A DNA stretch of 64,000 bases from NCBI RefSeq assembly GCF_041916975.1, contig NZ_JAYRYK010000001.1:248001-312000 (forward strand), written 5' to 3'. This document shows positions 49,070 to 58,036 of this stretch, in pieces; the first letter of the stretch is position 1; every line of letters starts with the position of its first letter. Origin of the DNA: Sphingosinicella sp041916975 (lineage in GTDB: Bacteria > Pseudomonadota > Alphaproteobacteria > Sphingomonadales > Sphingomonadaceae). The notes beneath the pieces were generated by a model, which was not told where the DNA came from, ran no database searches, and saw only the letters and a program-made list of their open reading frames with translations. The position numbers and the translations under genes were made by a program.

Positions 49070-49918
49070 TCAGCGCAGTCTGCCCGCTGCCGTCCACCAG
49101 TCAGGATACGCGGCCGCGATGGCGGCGCGGGCCGCTTCGGCATCCGTATCCGTATCAAACAGCGCGAAGCATGTGGCGCCCGAGCCCGACATGCGCGCGA
49201 GCGTCGCGCCCGGCCGAGCCGCGAGCGCGGCGATCACCGTGCCGATCACGGGGCAGAGCGAAATCGCAGGCGCTTCCAGATCATTTCGCCCCTCGTGCGC
49301 GGCGGCAAGCGACGGGCCGCTTGCAAGCGCGCCCCGGTCGATGCCGTCCCATGCCGCGAACACGCGGCCAGTCGCAAGCGGTACGCCTGGATTGACGAGC
49401 AGTACGGCTTTGTCGCGCACATCGTCGTCGGCGAGCGTGCGAAGCTGCTCTCCCACCCCGTCGCCGCGCTGTGTGCGGCTGCCGACACAGGCGGGCACGT
49501 CCGCGCCAAGCGACGCGGCGATTCCGCACAGCGCCGCTTCATCGGTGTCGATTCCCCAGAAGCAGTTCAGGAGACGCAGCGCTGCTGCCGCGTCCGCTGA
49601 ACCGCCGCCGATGCCCGAGGCGACCGGCAGGCGCTTGTCGAGCGTGAGCGCCGCACCAGCTCTGACCCCGTGAGCGCCGGCAAGCGCGCGTGCCGCACGC
49701 ATCACGAGATTGCTCTCGTCCGCGGGCAAGCCATCGCCGAACGGGCCGCGGATGGTCAGCGTGACGTCATCGGCCGCACGCACGGATAGACGATCGCCGA
49801 AATCCGCGAATGCGAAGATCGTTTCGATGTCGTGGTAACCGTCCGCGCGGCGGCGGCGCACGTGGAGCGCGAGGTTGATCTTCGCCCAGCCGGTTTCGGC
49901 GGCGGCTTCGCCGGTCAC
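49070..49918 (-). CDS. ispE: 4-diphosphocytidyl-2-C-methyl-D-erythritol kinase
   Basis: 282 residues from the GTG at 49918 that overlaps the upstream stop (GTGA). GHMP-kinase motifs: WAKINLALHV (catalytic Lys/Asn segment), RLPVASGIGGGSADAAAALR (ATP loop PVASGIGGGSAD) and MSGSGATCFALF near the end. Fourth step of the MEP pathway, the same pathway as dxr. Translationally coupled to the TPR gene. Confidence 0.95.
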   Translation of the reverse strand: MTGEAAAETGWAKINLALHVRRRRADGYHDIETIFAFADFGDRLSVRAADDVTLTIRGPFGDGLPADESNLVMRAARALAGAHGVRAGAALTLDKRLPVASGIGGGSADAAAALRLLNCFWGIDTDEAALCGIAASLGADVPACVGSRTQRGDGVGEQLRTLADDDVRDKAVLLVNPGVPLATGRVFAAWDGIDRGALASGPSLAAAHEGRNDLEAPAISLCPVIGTVIAALAARPGATLARMSGSGATCFALFDTDTDAEAARAAIAAAYPDWWTAAGRLR

Positions 49919-51588
49919 TTCTTCGCCGTATCCCTCAGCGCGAGATCGAGGCCGTAGTCGTACTTGGCCTCGAGCGTCCCCTTGCGCTCGGGCGTCGGCC
50001 CGGCGTCGAGTGCGGCCTTCCAGCGGTGGCGCGCCTCGATACGGCGGCCGATCATCCAGTAGGCATCGCCGAGGTGCTCGGTGATGACGGGATCGTCGGC
50101 AACTGCCGCGACTGCCTGCTCCAGCGTTGCGGCGGCGGCCGCATATTCGCCCGCCTGATACTGAGCCCAGCCGAGCGAATCGGTGATGTAGCCGTCCTCC
50201 GGCGCGAGCCCGTGCGCCTTCTCGATCAGGAGGCGTGCCTCCGGTTTCGAAAGCCCGCGATCGAGGAGGGCGTATCCGAGATAATTGAGCAGCGTCGCGT
50301 CGCCCGGCTGCTGCCGGATCGCCTCGCGCAGCGACGCTTCCGCCTCGGGCCACTTGCCGGCCTGCTCGAGCGCAGAGCCTTTCAGGAAATGCAGCCGCCA
50401 GACGATCGACGCGTCTGCCGGGCCGAGCGCAAGCGCCTTGTCGTAGGCAGCGGCGGCATCGAGGAAGCGCTTCGCCGATTGCAGCGCATCGCCGTAGCGC
50501 GCCAGATCCTCGGCGCGGGCACCTGGTGCGTTTGCGGCATTTTCCAGAAGCTGCATCGCTTCGGGTTCGCGGTCGAGGCGCGCGAGGATCGCCGCCTCCT
50601 GCCCCAGCGCCATCGCCTTCTCGTCGTCGCTGCCGCGCACCTTGCGAACCGCATCGAGTGCCGCCTCGTAACGCTCTGAAGATGCAAGAAGTTCGGTCGT
50701 CAGCAGCCAGCCCGAAGCCTGATCGGGCGCGAGCATCGTCGCGATGCGCGCCAGCGTGAGTGCAACCGGGATCGGCCGTTCGCGTGAGAGATCGGCCGCC
50801 ATGCGCAGCGCGAGCAGCGCGACGCCCTCGCTGGCGTTCGCGGGAATGCCGACGATCGGCGTGCCCGCGGCAAGCGCGGCCTTCGCCGTCTCCACATCGG
50901 TGTGCCCTGCCGACTCCGTCAGCCGCTTCAGCGCTTCTTCGGGCTGCTTTTCCGCTTGCAACGCGCGTGCAGCAGCGATGCGCATACGCACATTGCGGCC
51001 GCCGTCGTCCTTGGTCAGCTCGTCATAGATTTCAGCTGCTTCCGCATAGCGCTTCGCACGGAACAGCAGGTGCGCACGGTGCTCCAGCACATAGGTGCGC
51101 GCGAAGCCATCGAGCTTTTCAGCGTCGAGCTTGCGGATACCCTCGGCAGTTTTGCCGCGCGCCTCGGCGATCCAGGCGTCGATGATCGGCACGATGAAGC
51201 TGCCGAAGCCCGCATCGGTGAGCCGCGCCGTCGCCTCGCGCGCCTCGGTCCATTTCCGCGTCTTGATGGCGTTCGCGACGAGCAGCAGCGTGACGCCACT
51301 GTCGAAGCGGTCCTGCCGCGCCAGCCGCTCGCCGACACCCACGGCAAGCGCCTCGTCGCCCGCCGCGATGGCAAGGTCGAAGGTCTGCCGCAGCAGTTGC
51401 GGATCGTCGGGCGCATAGGTGAGCGCGCCCGCGAAATAGTCCGCCGCGCGCCCGAGTTCGCCGTTCGCGAGCGCAAGGTGCCCCTGCACGTAGCTGCCGT
51501 AGTCCGCTTCTTTCACCGGCATCATGGTCGCCTTCGCCGCCGGCGCCGCAAGCGCGGATGCGAGTAGGAAGGCTACGGCTGCACGCAT
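49915..51588 (-). CDS. exported tetratricopeptide repeat protein
   Basis: 557 residues from the ATG at 51588, which begins a clear signal peptide (MRAAVAFLLASALAAPAAKA). The rest is helical TPR repeats throughout, for example ADYFAGALTYAPDDPQLL near residue 45 and the strong C-terminal repeats LLNYLGYALLDRG and ITDSLGWAQYQAGEYAAA. Likely a periplasmic or outer-membrane scaffold; the family appears next to etfQO and ispE in related genomes by general knowledge. No specific partner known. Confidence 0.9.
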   Translation of the reverse strand: MRAAVAFLLASALAAPAAKATMMPVKEADYGSYVQGHLALANGELGRAADYFAGALTYAPDDPQLLRQTFDLAIAAGDEALAVGVGERLARQDRFDSGVTLLLVANAIKTRKWTEAREATARLTDAGFGSFIVPIIDAWIAEARGKTAEGIRKLDAEKLDGFARTYVLEHRAHLLFRAKRYAEAAEIYDELTKDDGGRNVRMRIAAARALQAEKQPEEALKRLTESAGHTDVETAKAALAAGTPIVGIPANASEGVALLALRMAADLSRERPIPVALTLARIATMLAPDQASGWLLTTELLASSERYEAALDAVRKVRGSDDEKAMALGQEAAILARLDREPEAMQLLENAANAPGARAEDLARYGDALQSAKRFLDAAAAYDKALALGPADASIVWRLHFLKGSALEQAGKWPEAEASLREAIRQQPGDATLLNYLGYALLDRGLSKPEARLLIEKAHGLAPEDGYITDSLGWAQYQAGEYAAAAATLEQAVAAVADDPVITEHLGDAYWMIGRRIEARHRWKAALDAGPTPERKGTLEAKYDYGLDLALRDTAKK

Positions 51589-51598
51589 GGGACTCTCG

Positions 51599-53251
51599 CT
51601 ACATGTTGGGATAGTTCGGACCGCCGCCGCCTTCGGGCGTGACCCAGTTGATATTCTGCGTCGGATCCTTGATGTCGCACGTCTTGCAGTGGACGCAGTT
51701 CTGCGCATTGATCTGGAAGCGCGGATTGCCTTCCTCCTCGCCGATCACCTCGTAGACACCGGCCGGGCAATAGCGCTGGGCAGGCTCGTCGTAGAGCGGC
51801 AGGTTGTACGAAATCGGGATCGACGGGTCTTTCAGCTGCAGGTGGACCGGCTGGTCCTCCTCGTGGTTCGTGTTCGACAAGAATACCGAGGAGAGGCGAT
51901 CGAACGTCAGCACGCCGTCGGGCTTCGGATAGTCCGGCTTCTTGCAGTGCTCCTTGCGCCACAGCTGTTCGTTGTCCGGGTGATGCTTCATCGTGAATGG
52001 CAGACGAATGCCGTACTGTTCGAGCCACATGCTCGCCCCGGCAAGCAGCGTCCCGACGAAATTGCCGAATTTTTCGACAAGCGGGAGCGTGTTACGGACG
52101 ATGAAGAGTTCCTTCTTCACCCAGCTTTCATCGTAAGCGGTGGTGTAAGCGGAAAGTTCATCCTGCGCGCGTCCGGCGGTCACCGCTTCAAACGCCGCGT
52201 CCGCCGCCATGATTCCGGTCTTGATCGCGGTGTGGGAGCCCTTGATGCGCGGCACGTTGACGAAACCCGCCGCGCAGCCGACGAGCGCGCCGCCGGGGAA
52301 CACCAGCTTCGGCACGGCCTGATAACCGCCATCGTTGATCGCGCGCGCGCCGTAAGAGACGCGGCGGGCGCCTTTCAGCATTTTCGCGATCGCCGGATGC
52401 GTCTTCCAGCGCTGCATTTCGTGGAACGGCGAGAGATGCGGGTTGCGGTAATTGAGCCACGTGACGAAGCCGAGAGCGATCTGGTTGTTCGCCTGATGAT
52501 AGATGAAACCGCCGCCGTTGGCATCGTCGAGCGGCCAGCCCTGCGTATGGATGACAGCGCCCTCGTCGTGATTGTCGGGATCGACATCCCACAGCTCTTT
52601 AATCCCGATTCCATAGACTTGCGGCTCACTGTTCGCATCAAGTGAGAACCGCTTCTTGAGCTGCTTGGTCAGATGGCCGCGCACCCCTTCGGCAAAGAAC
52701 GTATATTTCGCATGAAGTTCGAGGCCCGGCTGATACGATGGCTTGCGGCTTCCGTCGCGCGCGATCCCGAAGTCACCGGTGGCCACCCCGCGCACGGCGC
52801 CATTCTCGTCGAACAGAACCTCGGAGGCCGGAAAGCCGGGGAAGATTTCGACGCCGAGCGCTTCCGCCTGGGAACCCAGCCAGCGGCAGAGGTTGCCGAG
52901 GCTGCCCGTGTAGCAGCCGTCATTGTCCATGAACGGCGGCAGCAGGATATGCGGGAAGTCGAACTTCCGGTTCTTCGTCAGAATCCAGTGGTGGTTTGAC
53001 GACACCTCGACCGTCATCGGGTGACCGTCCATCTCGCGCCAGTCCGGCAGCAGTTCATCGAGCCCGCGCGGATCGAACACCGCGCCCGAAAGGATATGCG
53101 CGCCGATCTCCGAGCCCTTTTCGAGCACGCAGACCGAAATCTCCTGCCCTGCCTTCTGTGCGCGCTGCTTCAGCCGGATCGCCGACGCGAGACCCGCCGG
53201 TCCGCCGCCGACAATGACGACGTCATAGGCCATCGATTCGCGTTCGCTCAT
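51599..53251 (-). CDS. etfQO: electron transfer flavoprotein-ubiquinone oxidoreductase
   Basis: 550 residues. FAD motif DVVIVGGGPAGLASA near residues 10-24, a membrane-associated quinone domain, and a C-terminal 4Fe-4S ferredoxin domain with RYCPAG and NCVHCKTCDIKDP. Passes electrons from ETF to ubiquinone, and so serves the acyl-CoA dehydrogenases (including isovaleryl-CoA dehydrogenase at 34 kb). GGAAG precedes the ATG. Confidence 0.96.
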   Translation of the reverse strand: MSERESMAYDVVIVGGGPAGLASAIRLKQRAQKAGQEISVCVLEKGSEIGAHILSGAVFDPRGLDELLPDWREMDGHPMTVEVSSNHHWILTKNRKFDFPHILLPPFMDNDGCYTGSLGNLCRWLGSQAEALGVEIFPGFPASEVLFDENGAVRGVATGDFGIARDGSRKPSYQPGLELHAKYTFFAEGVRGHLTKQLKKRFSLDANSEPQVYGIGIKELWDVDPDNHDEGAVIHTQGWPLDDANGGGFIYHQANNQIALGFVTWLNYRNPHLSPFHEMQRWKTHPAIAKMLKGARRVSYGARAINDGGYQAVPKLVFPGGALVGCAAGFVNVPRIKGSHTAIKTGIMAADAAFEAVTAGRAQDELSAYTTAYDESWVKKELFIVRNTLPLVEKFGNFVGTLLAGASMWLEQYGIRLPFTMKHHPDNEQLWRKEHCKKPDYPKPDGVLTFDRLSSVFLSNTNHEEDQPVHLQLKDPSIPISYNLPLYDEPAQRYCPAGVYEVIGEEEGNPRFQINAQNCVHCKTCDIKDPTQNINWVTPEGGGGPNYPNM

Positions 53252-53382
53252 GGCTTCCTTTCCTTTCCCCCGTTTGCAACTCTAGCCGCGCGCCTTATGG
53301 CATACGACACAATAATGGTTTTGGCGGGTTTGATAGGTCGCAAGGCCGGGCTTGGCCAGAGCGGATTGAAGAGTTGAGGGAC

Positions 53383-54156
53383 ATGCGAGTGTTGGAGGGG
53401 AGCGAGCGCGACGAACTGCTGGCCACGCTCGGCTGGTGGGTCGAGGCGGGCGTCGATACGCTCGTCGAAGCGACCCCGCGCGACTGGCGCACGCCTCCAA
53501 TGCGCGTCGAGACGCGGGAGATCCCGGAAGCCGCGCCCGAGCCGGAGCTTGTGCTGCGGGCCAGCACTGCCACCCTGCCGGCCGCCGCCGCCGCGACCAC
53601 GATCGCCGAGCTGCGCCACGCCGTCGAGGTGTTCGAAGGCTGTCCGCTTCGCGCCGGCAACGTCAGTACCGTGTTCGCGGACGGCAACCCTGAGGCCGAC
53701 CTCATGCTGATCGGCGAAGCCCCCGGCGCGCAGGAGGACCGCATGGGCCTGCCGTTCGTCGGCCCCGCGGGCCAGCTTCTCGACCGTATGCTCGCGGCGA
53801 TCGGCCGCAACCGCACCAGCACCTACATCACCAACGTCACCTTCTGGCGTCCGCCCGGCAACCGCACGCCGACCCCGGCGGAGGTGGAGACGACGATGCC
53901 GTTCGTCCGCCGCCACATTGCTCTGGTGCGCCCAAAGGCGATCGTCGCGCTCGGCGCCTGCGCCGCGCGCGCGCTGACAGGTGACGTCACCGGCATCATG
54001 CGGCTGCGCGGCCAGTGGCGTACGCTTGCCGTGGAAGGCGCGGATTACCCCCTTATGCCGACGTTACACCCGGCGTTCCTGCTCCGCCAGCCCGACGCGA
54101 AGCGCCTCGCGTGGGCCGATCTTCTCGCCGTGAAAGCGAAACTCGATGCCGATTGA
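53383..54156 (+). CDS. uracil-DNA glycosylase, family 4-like, lacking Fe-S ligands
   Basis: 257 residues from the ATG at 53383 (GAGGG just upstream). Family 4 motifs GEAPGAQEDRMGLPFVGPAG (residues 111-130) and LHPAFLLR (228-235) are intact. Of the four cysteines that hold the 4Fe-4S cluster only C87 remains; the others are F84, W155 (FWRPPGNR for CRPPGNR) and T171. Removes uracil from DNA. An Ala/Pro-rich N-terminal extension of about 75 residues precedes the core. Overlaps moaB by 11 bp. Confidence 0.88.
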   Translation: MRVLEGSERDELLATLGWWVEAGVDTLVEATPRDWRTPPMRVETREIPEAAPEPELVLRASTATLPAAAAATTIAELRHAVEVFEGCPLRAGNVSTVFADGNPEADLMLIGEAPGAQEDRMGLPFVGPAGQLLDRMLAAIGRNRTSTYITNVTFWRPPGNRTPTPAEVETTMPFVRRHIALVRPKAIVALGACAARALTGDVTGIMRLRGQWRTLAVEGADYPLMPTLHPAFLLRQPDAKRLAWADLLAVKAKLDAD

Positions 54157-54673
54157 CGAAAGCCTGCCGTTCATTCCCGTCCGCATCGCCGTGCTCGCTG
54201 TTTCCGACACGCGCACCCTCGCCGACGACCGCTCGGGGAACACGCTTGTCGAGCGGCTGGAGGGTGCAGGGCATATGCTTGCAGCACGGGAGATCGTGAA
54301 GGACGACGTTGGCACCATCGTCGAGCAGCTCGCGGCGTGGATCGACGACCCGGAGATCGACTGTGTGATCACCACCGGCGGCACCGGCGTCACAGGCCGT
54401 GACGTCACGCCCGAAGCGCTTGCCGAGGTCTGCGAGAAGGAAATTCCGGGCTTCGGCGAACTTTTTCGCTGGCTGAGCTTCCAGTCGATCGGCACGTCCA
54501 CCGTGCAGTCCCGCGCCACGGCGGGAGTGGCGCGCGGCACCTACATTTTCGCCCTGCCCGGCTCCACGGGCGCAGTGAAGGACGGCTGGGACGGCATTCT
54601 CGCTACCCAGCTCGACAGCCGCCACCGCCCCTGCAACTTCGTAGAACTGATGCCGAGGCTGCAGGAGCGCTAG
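54146..54673 (+). CDS. moaB: molybdenum cofactor biosynthesis protein B
   Basis: 175 residues of the MoaB/Mog/MogA fold. AVSDTRTLADDRSGNTLVERL and the nucleotide/molybdopterin loop ITTGGTGVTGRDVTPEAL are diagnostic (short quotes: SDTRT, TTGGTGVTGRD). Adenylates molybdopterin before metal insertion in related enzymes. Its TAG stop lies at the first bases of the intergenic palindrome. Confidence 0.92.
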   Translation: MPIDESLPFIPVRIAVLAVSDTRTLADDRSGNTLVERLEGAGHMLAAREIVKDDVGTIVEQLAAWIDDPEIDCVITTGGTGVTGRDVTPEALAEVCEKEIPGFGELFRWLSFQSIGTSTVQSRATAGVARGTYIFALPGSTGAVKDGWDGILATQLDSRHRPCNFVELMPRLQER

Positions 54674-54815
54674 GGCGTATCGCCATTCAGCTCTGACGGC
54701 CTGCAAATGGTGGCTCTCCGCGCTTCCGGTGCTCACGTACCTTTAGTACGCTCCGCTCCGGGTCACAGAAATCCACCATTTTCGGCACCTCATCTTCTGA
54801 ATGGCGATCCGCCCT
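54672..54815. repeat. 144-bp intergenic palindromic element
   Basis: Nested inverted repeats: outer 19-bp arms 54672-54690 and 54797-54815 (one mismatch), inner AAATGGTGG/CCACCATTT (54705-54713, 54773-54781), and central CGTAC/GTACG (54736-54750). The outer arms contain the stop codons of both convergent genes. The centre resembles dispersed intergenic repeats of the type common in alphaproteobacteria. It would fold into a long stem in RNA from either strand and could end both transcripts. Confidence 0.75.
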
Positions 54816-55149
54816 AGTCGCTCTTCACGGCCGCAAGCTCGTGCCCTTCGAGATCCAAGAAGTGGAAGCGACGGCCTCCCGGAAACGGGAAGATGTCCAG
54901 GCTGATCGTACCGCCTGCCGCGATCACTGCCTTCCGCACGGCCTCAAGGTCATCGACCTCGATCACCGGCAGCAGATGCGCGGTCACGTGCTCGCCCGTG
55001 GCGTTGAAGCCGATGTCCGTATCGCCCGTCACCGTCGCGGCATAATCCGGTCCGAAGTCGTTGATCTTGAACCCGAATGCGTCCGCATAGAAGCGTTTGG
55101 CCTTCGCGATATCGCGCGTCGGCAGTTCCACATAGTTGAAGCGCGCCAT
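54814..55149 (-). CDS. VOC family protein
   Basis: 111 residues from the ATG at 55149; upstream sequence in this frame includes the LexA box and is not coding. MARFNYVELPTRDIAKAKRFYADAFGF starts a single VOC domain that ends FHFLDLEGHELAAV (each quoted by key parts: YVELPTRD, FLDLEGHELA). Glyoxalase-like fold without a clear substrate. Shares a 55-bp divergent promoter with the radical SAM gene. Its stop lies inside the palindromic repeat. Confidence 0.85.
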   Translation of the reverse strand: MARFNYVELPTRDIAKAKRFYADAFGFKINDFGPDYAATVTGDTDIGFNATGEHVTAHLLPVIEVDDLEAVRKAVIAAGGTISLDIFPFPGGRRFHFLDLEGHELAAVKSD

Positions 55150-55165
55150 CGTCGTTCCCCTAATT

Positions 55166-55180
55166 GTTCTTGATTTGTTC
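55166..55180. promoter_or_regulatory. LexA (SOS) box between VOC and radical SAM genes
   Basis: GTTCTTGATTTGTTC is an exact GTTC-N7-GTTC, the LexA operator of alphaproteobacteria. It overlaps a -35-like TTGATT (55170-55175), 17 bp before CATGAT (55193-55198), in front of the radical SAM start at 55205. It may control either or both genes. Confidence 0.75.
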
Positions 55181-55204
55181 TTAAACGACGCGCATGATTT
55201 GTCA

Positions 55205-56269
55205 ATGTCGAGACGCGTCAACGCCGCGCGCGGCGCAACCCTGAACACGATCAGCACCCGCTTCGACGATATGGCGCGCGAGGCGGACGGCGACTGGCTG
55301 GACTCCGTAGCCGAGGACGACTTGCCGCCGTTCCGCACGGAGATCAGCTACGAAACGCCTCGCACCGCGATCACGCGCAACACCTCGCCCGACCTTCCCT
55401 TCGACCGTTCCATAAATGCCTATCGCGGCTGCGAGCACGGCTGCGTCTATTGTTTCGCCAGGCCCTCACACGCGTACCTCGGCCTCTCGCCGGGCCTCGA
55501 CTTCGAGCGCAGGCTGACGGTGAAGAAAAACATACCCGAGCTGCTGAGGAAGGAACTGGAGAATCCGCGCTACCAATGCCGCCCCATGGCGCTCGGCACC
55601 AACACTGACCCCTACCAGCCCGTAGAAGGAAAATACAGCACCACACGGAAAATCCTCGAAATTCTGTCCGAGACCAATCACCCGGTAATGATCACCACCA
55701 AATCCGCGCGGGTGATGCGCGACATCGATATCCTCGCCCCGATGGCGGAGCGCGGTCTTGCCGCCGTGATGGTGTCCGTCACCACGCTCGATCCCGAAAC
55801 CGCGAAGACGCTGGAGCCGCGCGCGACTGCCCCGCACCGACGCATCGCGGCGGTGAAGGCGCTCGCCGAAGTGCGCGTGCCCGTTTCCGTATCGCTCGCC
55901 CCGCTGATCCCGGCGATCAACGACCACGAGATCGAGGCGATCCTCGAAGCCGCGGCGAAGGCGGGCGCGGACATGGCCTCGATGATCCTCATCCGCTTGC
56001 CGCACGAGGTCTCGCCGATCTTCCGTGCCTGGCTCGATGCCCACATGCCGGACCGCGCCGCACGCGTGCTGGCGCACATCCGCGAGATGCGCGGCGGCAA
56101 GGACAACGAGGGCGACTTCCACGCGCGCTTCAGGCCGCAGGGCGCCTATGCCGCGATGATCCGCGCTCGGTTTCAAGCCGGACTCCGCCGATTCGGCCTC
56201 ACCCGCCGCGACGTCCCGCTCCGCACCGACCTGTTCAGCCCGCGCGGCAAGCAGTTCTCGCTATTCTAG
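55205..56269 (+). CDS. PA0069-family radical SAM protein
   Basis: 354 residues from the ATG at 55205; the frame extends upstream into the promoter. The radical SAM cluster motif is C76-x3-C80-x2-C83 (RGCEHGCVYCFAR), then GTNTDPYQPVE and MITTKS. The layout matches the PA0069/SplB-like radical SAM family. The substrate is unknown; the family is related by motif to spore photoproduct lyase. LexA control here would fit a role in DNA-damage response. Convergent with the acyl-CoA ligase gene (4-bp overlap). Confidence 0.9.
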   Translation: MSRRVNAARGATLNTISTRFDDMAREADGDWLDSVAEDDLPPFRTEISYETPRTAITRNTSPDLPFDRSINAYRGCEHGCVYCFARPSHAYLGLSPGLDFERRLTVKKNIPELLRKELENPRYQCRPMALGTNTDPYQPVEGKYSTTRKILEILSETNHPVMITTKSARVMRDIDILAPMAERGLAAVMVSVTTLDPETAKTLEPRATAPHRRIAAVKALAEVRVPVSVSLAPLIPAINDHEIEAILEAAAKAGADMASMILIRLPHEVSPIFRAWLDAHMPDRAARVLAHIREMRGGKDNEGDFHARFRPQGAYAAMIRARFQAGLRRFGLTRRDVPLRTDLFSPRGKQFSLF

Positions 56270-57897
56270 GCTGCGTCCGGGAAGCGGTAGTCCTTGAACT
56301 GCTGGCGCAGTGTCAGCTTCTGGATCTTGCCCGTTGCCGTGTGGGGAATTTCCTCCACGAAGACGACGTCGTTCGGCATCCACCACTTGGCGACGCGGCC
56401 TTCGAGGTGATCGAGAAGCTCCTGCTTGCTCGGGTTTGTTCCCGCCTTTGGCACGATGATGAGCAGCGGCCGCTCGTCCCACTTCGGGTGCGGCAGGCCG
56501 ATCACCGCCGCTTCCGCCACTGCGGCATGGCCGACAGCCTCGTTTTCGAGCTCGATGGAGCTGATCCACTCGCCACCGGACTTGATCACGTCCTTCGCGC
56601 GGTCGGTGATCTGCATGTAGCCGGAAGCATCGATTGTGGCGACGTCGCCTGTATCGAACCAGCCGTCGGCGTCGAGCACGTGACCGCCATCGCCCGCATA
56701 ATATTCGCGCACGATCCAGGGCCCGCGCACCATCAGGTGGCCGAACGCCTTGCCGTCGCGCAGCATCTCGTTGCCGTTGTCGTCCACGATCTTCATCTCG
56801 ACGCCGAAGATCGAGCGGCCCTGCTTGGTCTGGATATCGAACTGCTCTTCCTGCGGCTTTTCAAGCGCCTCGGCGGAAAGCGAGCCGAGCGTGCCGAGCG
56901 GCGACATCTCTGTCATGCCCCAGGCGTGGCAGACGGTGACGTCGTACTTCTGCTTGAAATCGACGATCATCGAGCGCGGCACGGCCGAGCCGCCGATGAC
57001 CACGCGCTTAAGTTCGCCGAGTCCTTCGCCGGTCTTTTCGAGGTGCTGGAGCATCGCGAGCCACACCGTGGGCACCGCGGCGGTGAGCGTCACCTTCTCG
57101 CGCAGGATGAGGCCATGCAGCGTCGGCGCATCAAAATGCGCGCCGCCCATCACCAGCTTGGCGCCTGCGGCGGCGGCGGCATAGGGCACGCCCCACGCGT
57201 TCGCATGATACATCGGCACCACCGGCAGGATCGATGTCGAAGACGTGAGGCCGAGGGCATCCGCCGAATTGGCGCCGAGCGTGTGGAGCACGTTCGAACG
57301 GTGCGTGTAGAGAACGCCCTTGGGATTGCCGGTCGTCCCCGAGGTGTAGCAGAGCCCGGCGGGCGTCTGTTCGTCGATATTCGCCCATTCGAAATCGCCG
57401 TCGCTCGCCGCGATCAGGTCCTCATAGACGAGAAGATTCGGGATGCTCGTTTCGGGCAGATGCGCACGCCCCGTCATCAGCACATAGTGCTCGACCGTGT
57501 TCAGCTTCGGCGCGATGCGCTCGACGAGCGGCGCGAAGGTGAGATCGAAGAACAGCACGCGGTCGCCCGCGTGGTTGATGATGTAAACGATCTGCTCTTC
57601 GAACAGGCGCGGGTTCACGGTGTGCGCGACCGCGCCCATGCCCGAGATGCCGTACCAGCACTCCACGTGGCGCTGCGTGTTCCACGCGAGCGTCGCCGCG
57701 CGGTCGCCGAGCCGGATGCCGAGACGGCTTAGGGACTGCGCGACCTTGAGCGCGCGTTCGCGCACCTCGCGCCAGTTCGAACGGGCTTCGCCGCCTTCCA
57801 CAAGCGCGGTGACAATCTCGCGCGAGCCGTGATTGAGCGCCGCATGATCAATGAGTTTCCAGACCAGCAGCGGCCAGTCCTGCATTCCGCCTAACAT
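56266..57897 (-). CDS. long/medium-chain fatty acyl-CoA ligase
   Basis: 543 residues from the ATG at 57897, with GGGAGGAG 7 bp upstream. ATP motif YTSGTTGNPKGVLYTHRSN near residue 187, WGMTEMSPLG, WFDTGDVATIDASGYMQITDRAKDVIKSGGEWIS in the hinge (key part DRAKDVIKSGGEW), and PHTATGKIQK with the catalytic Lys. Activates fatty acids. It is divergent from the LexA-controlled small membrane gene. Confidence 0.92.
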   Translation of the reverse strand: MLGGMQDWPLLVWKLIDHAALNHGSREIVTALVEGGEARSNWREVRERALKVAQSLSRLGIRLGDRAATLAWNTQRHVECWYGISGMGAVAHTVNPRLFEEQIVYIINHAGDRVLFFDLTFAPLVERIAPKLNTVEHYVLMTGRAHLPETSIPNLLVYEDLIAASDGDFEWANIDEQTPAGLCYTSGTTGNPKGVLYTHRSNVLHTLGANSADALGLTSSTSILPVVPMYHANAWGVPYAAAAAGAKLVMGGAHFDAPTLHGLILREKVTLTAAVPTVWLAMLQHLEKTGEGLGELKRVVIGGSAVPRSMIVDFKQKYDVTVCHAWGMTEMSPLGTLGSLSAEALEKPQEEQFDIQTKQGRSIFGVEMKIVDDNGNEMLRDGKAFGHLMVRGPWIVREYYAGDGGHVLDADGWFDTGDVATIDASGYMQITDRAKDVIKSGGEWISSIELENEAVGHAAVAEAAVIGLPHPKWDERPLLIIVPKAGTNPSKQELLDHLEGRVAKWWMPNDVVFVEEIPHTATGKIQKLTLRQQFKDYRFPDAA

Positions 57898-57963
57898 GAT
57901 GACTCCTCCCAAAGAGCGGCGGGAGGCTAGCCGGAGCCCTGCCGCCGATCAATCCAGCGCTGA

Positions 57964-58021
57964 CAAGAGGCCCTCTTGACAACGAGAGAACAAATATGGA
58001 ACAAGCGAACATGAGAAGAAC
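57964..58021. promoter_or_regulatory. tandem LexA boxes and promoter of the small membrane gene
   Basis: Two exact alphaproteobacterial LexA operators in GAAC-N7-GAAC orientation: 57988-58002 and 58007-58021. They follow a consensus -35 TTGACA (57976-57981); a weak -10 would fall near 57999 inside the first box. A CAAGAGG-C-CCTCTTG dyad (57964-57978) overlaps the -35. The boxes are placed to block transcription of the gene at 58037, and may also affect the divergent acyl-CoA ligase. Confidence 0.82.
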
Positions 58022-58036
58022 AAAAGGGGTTCAAAC

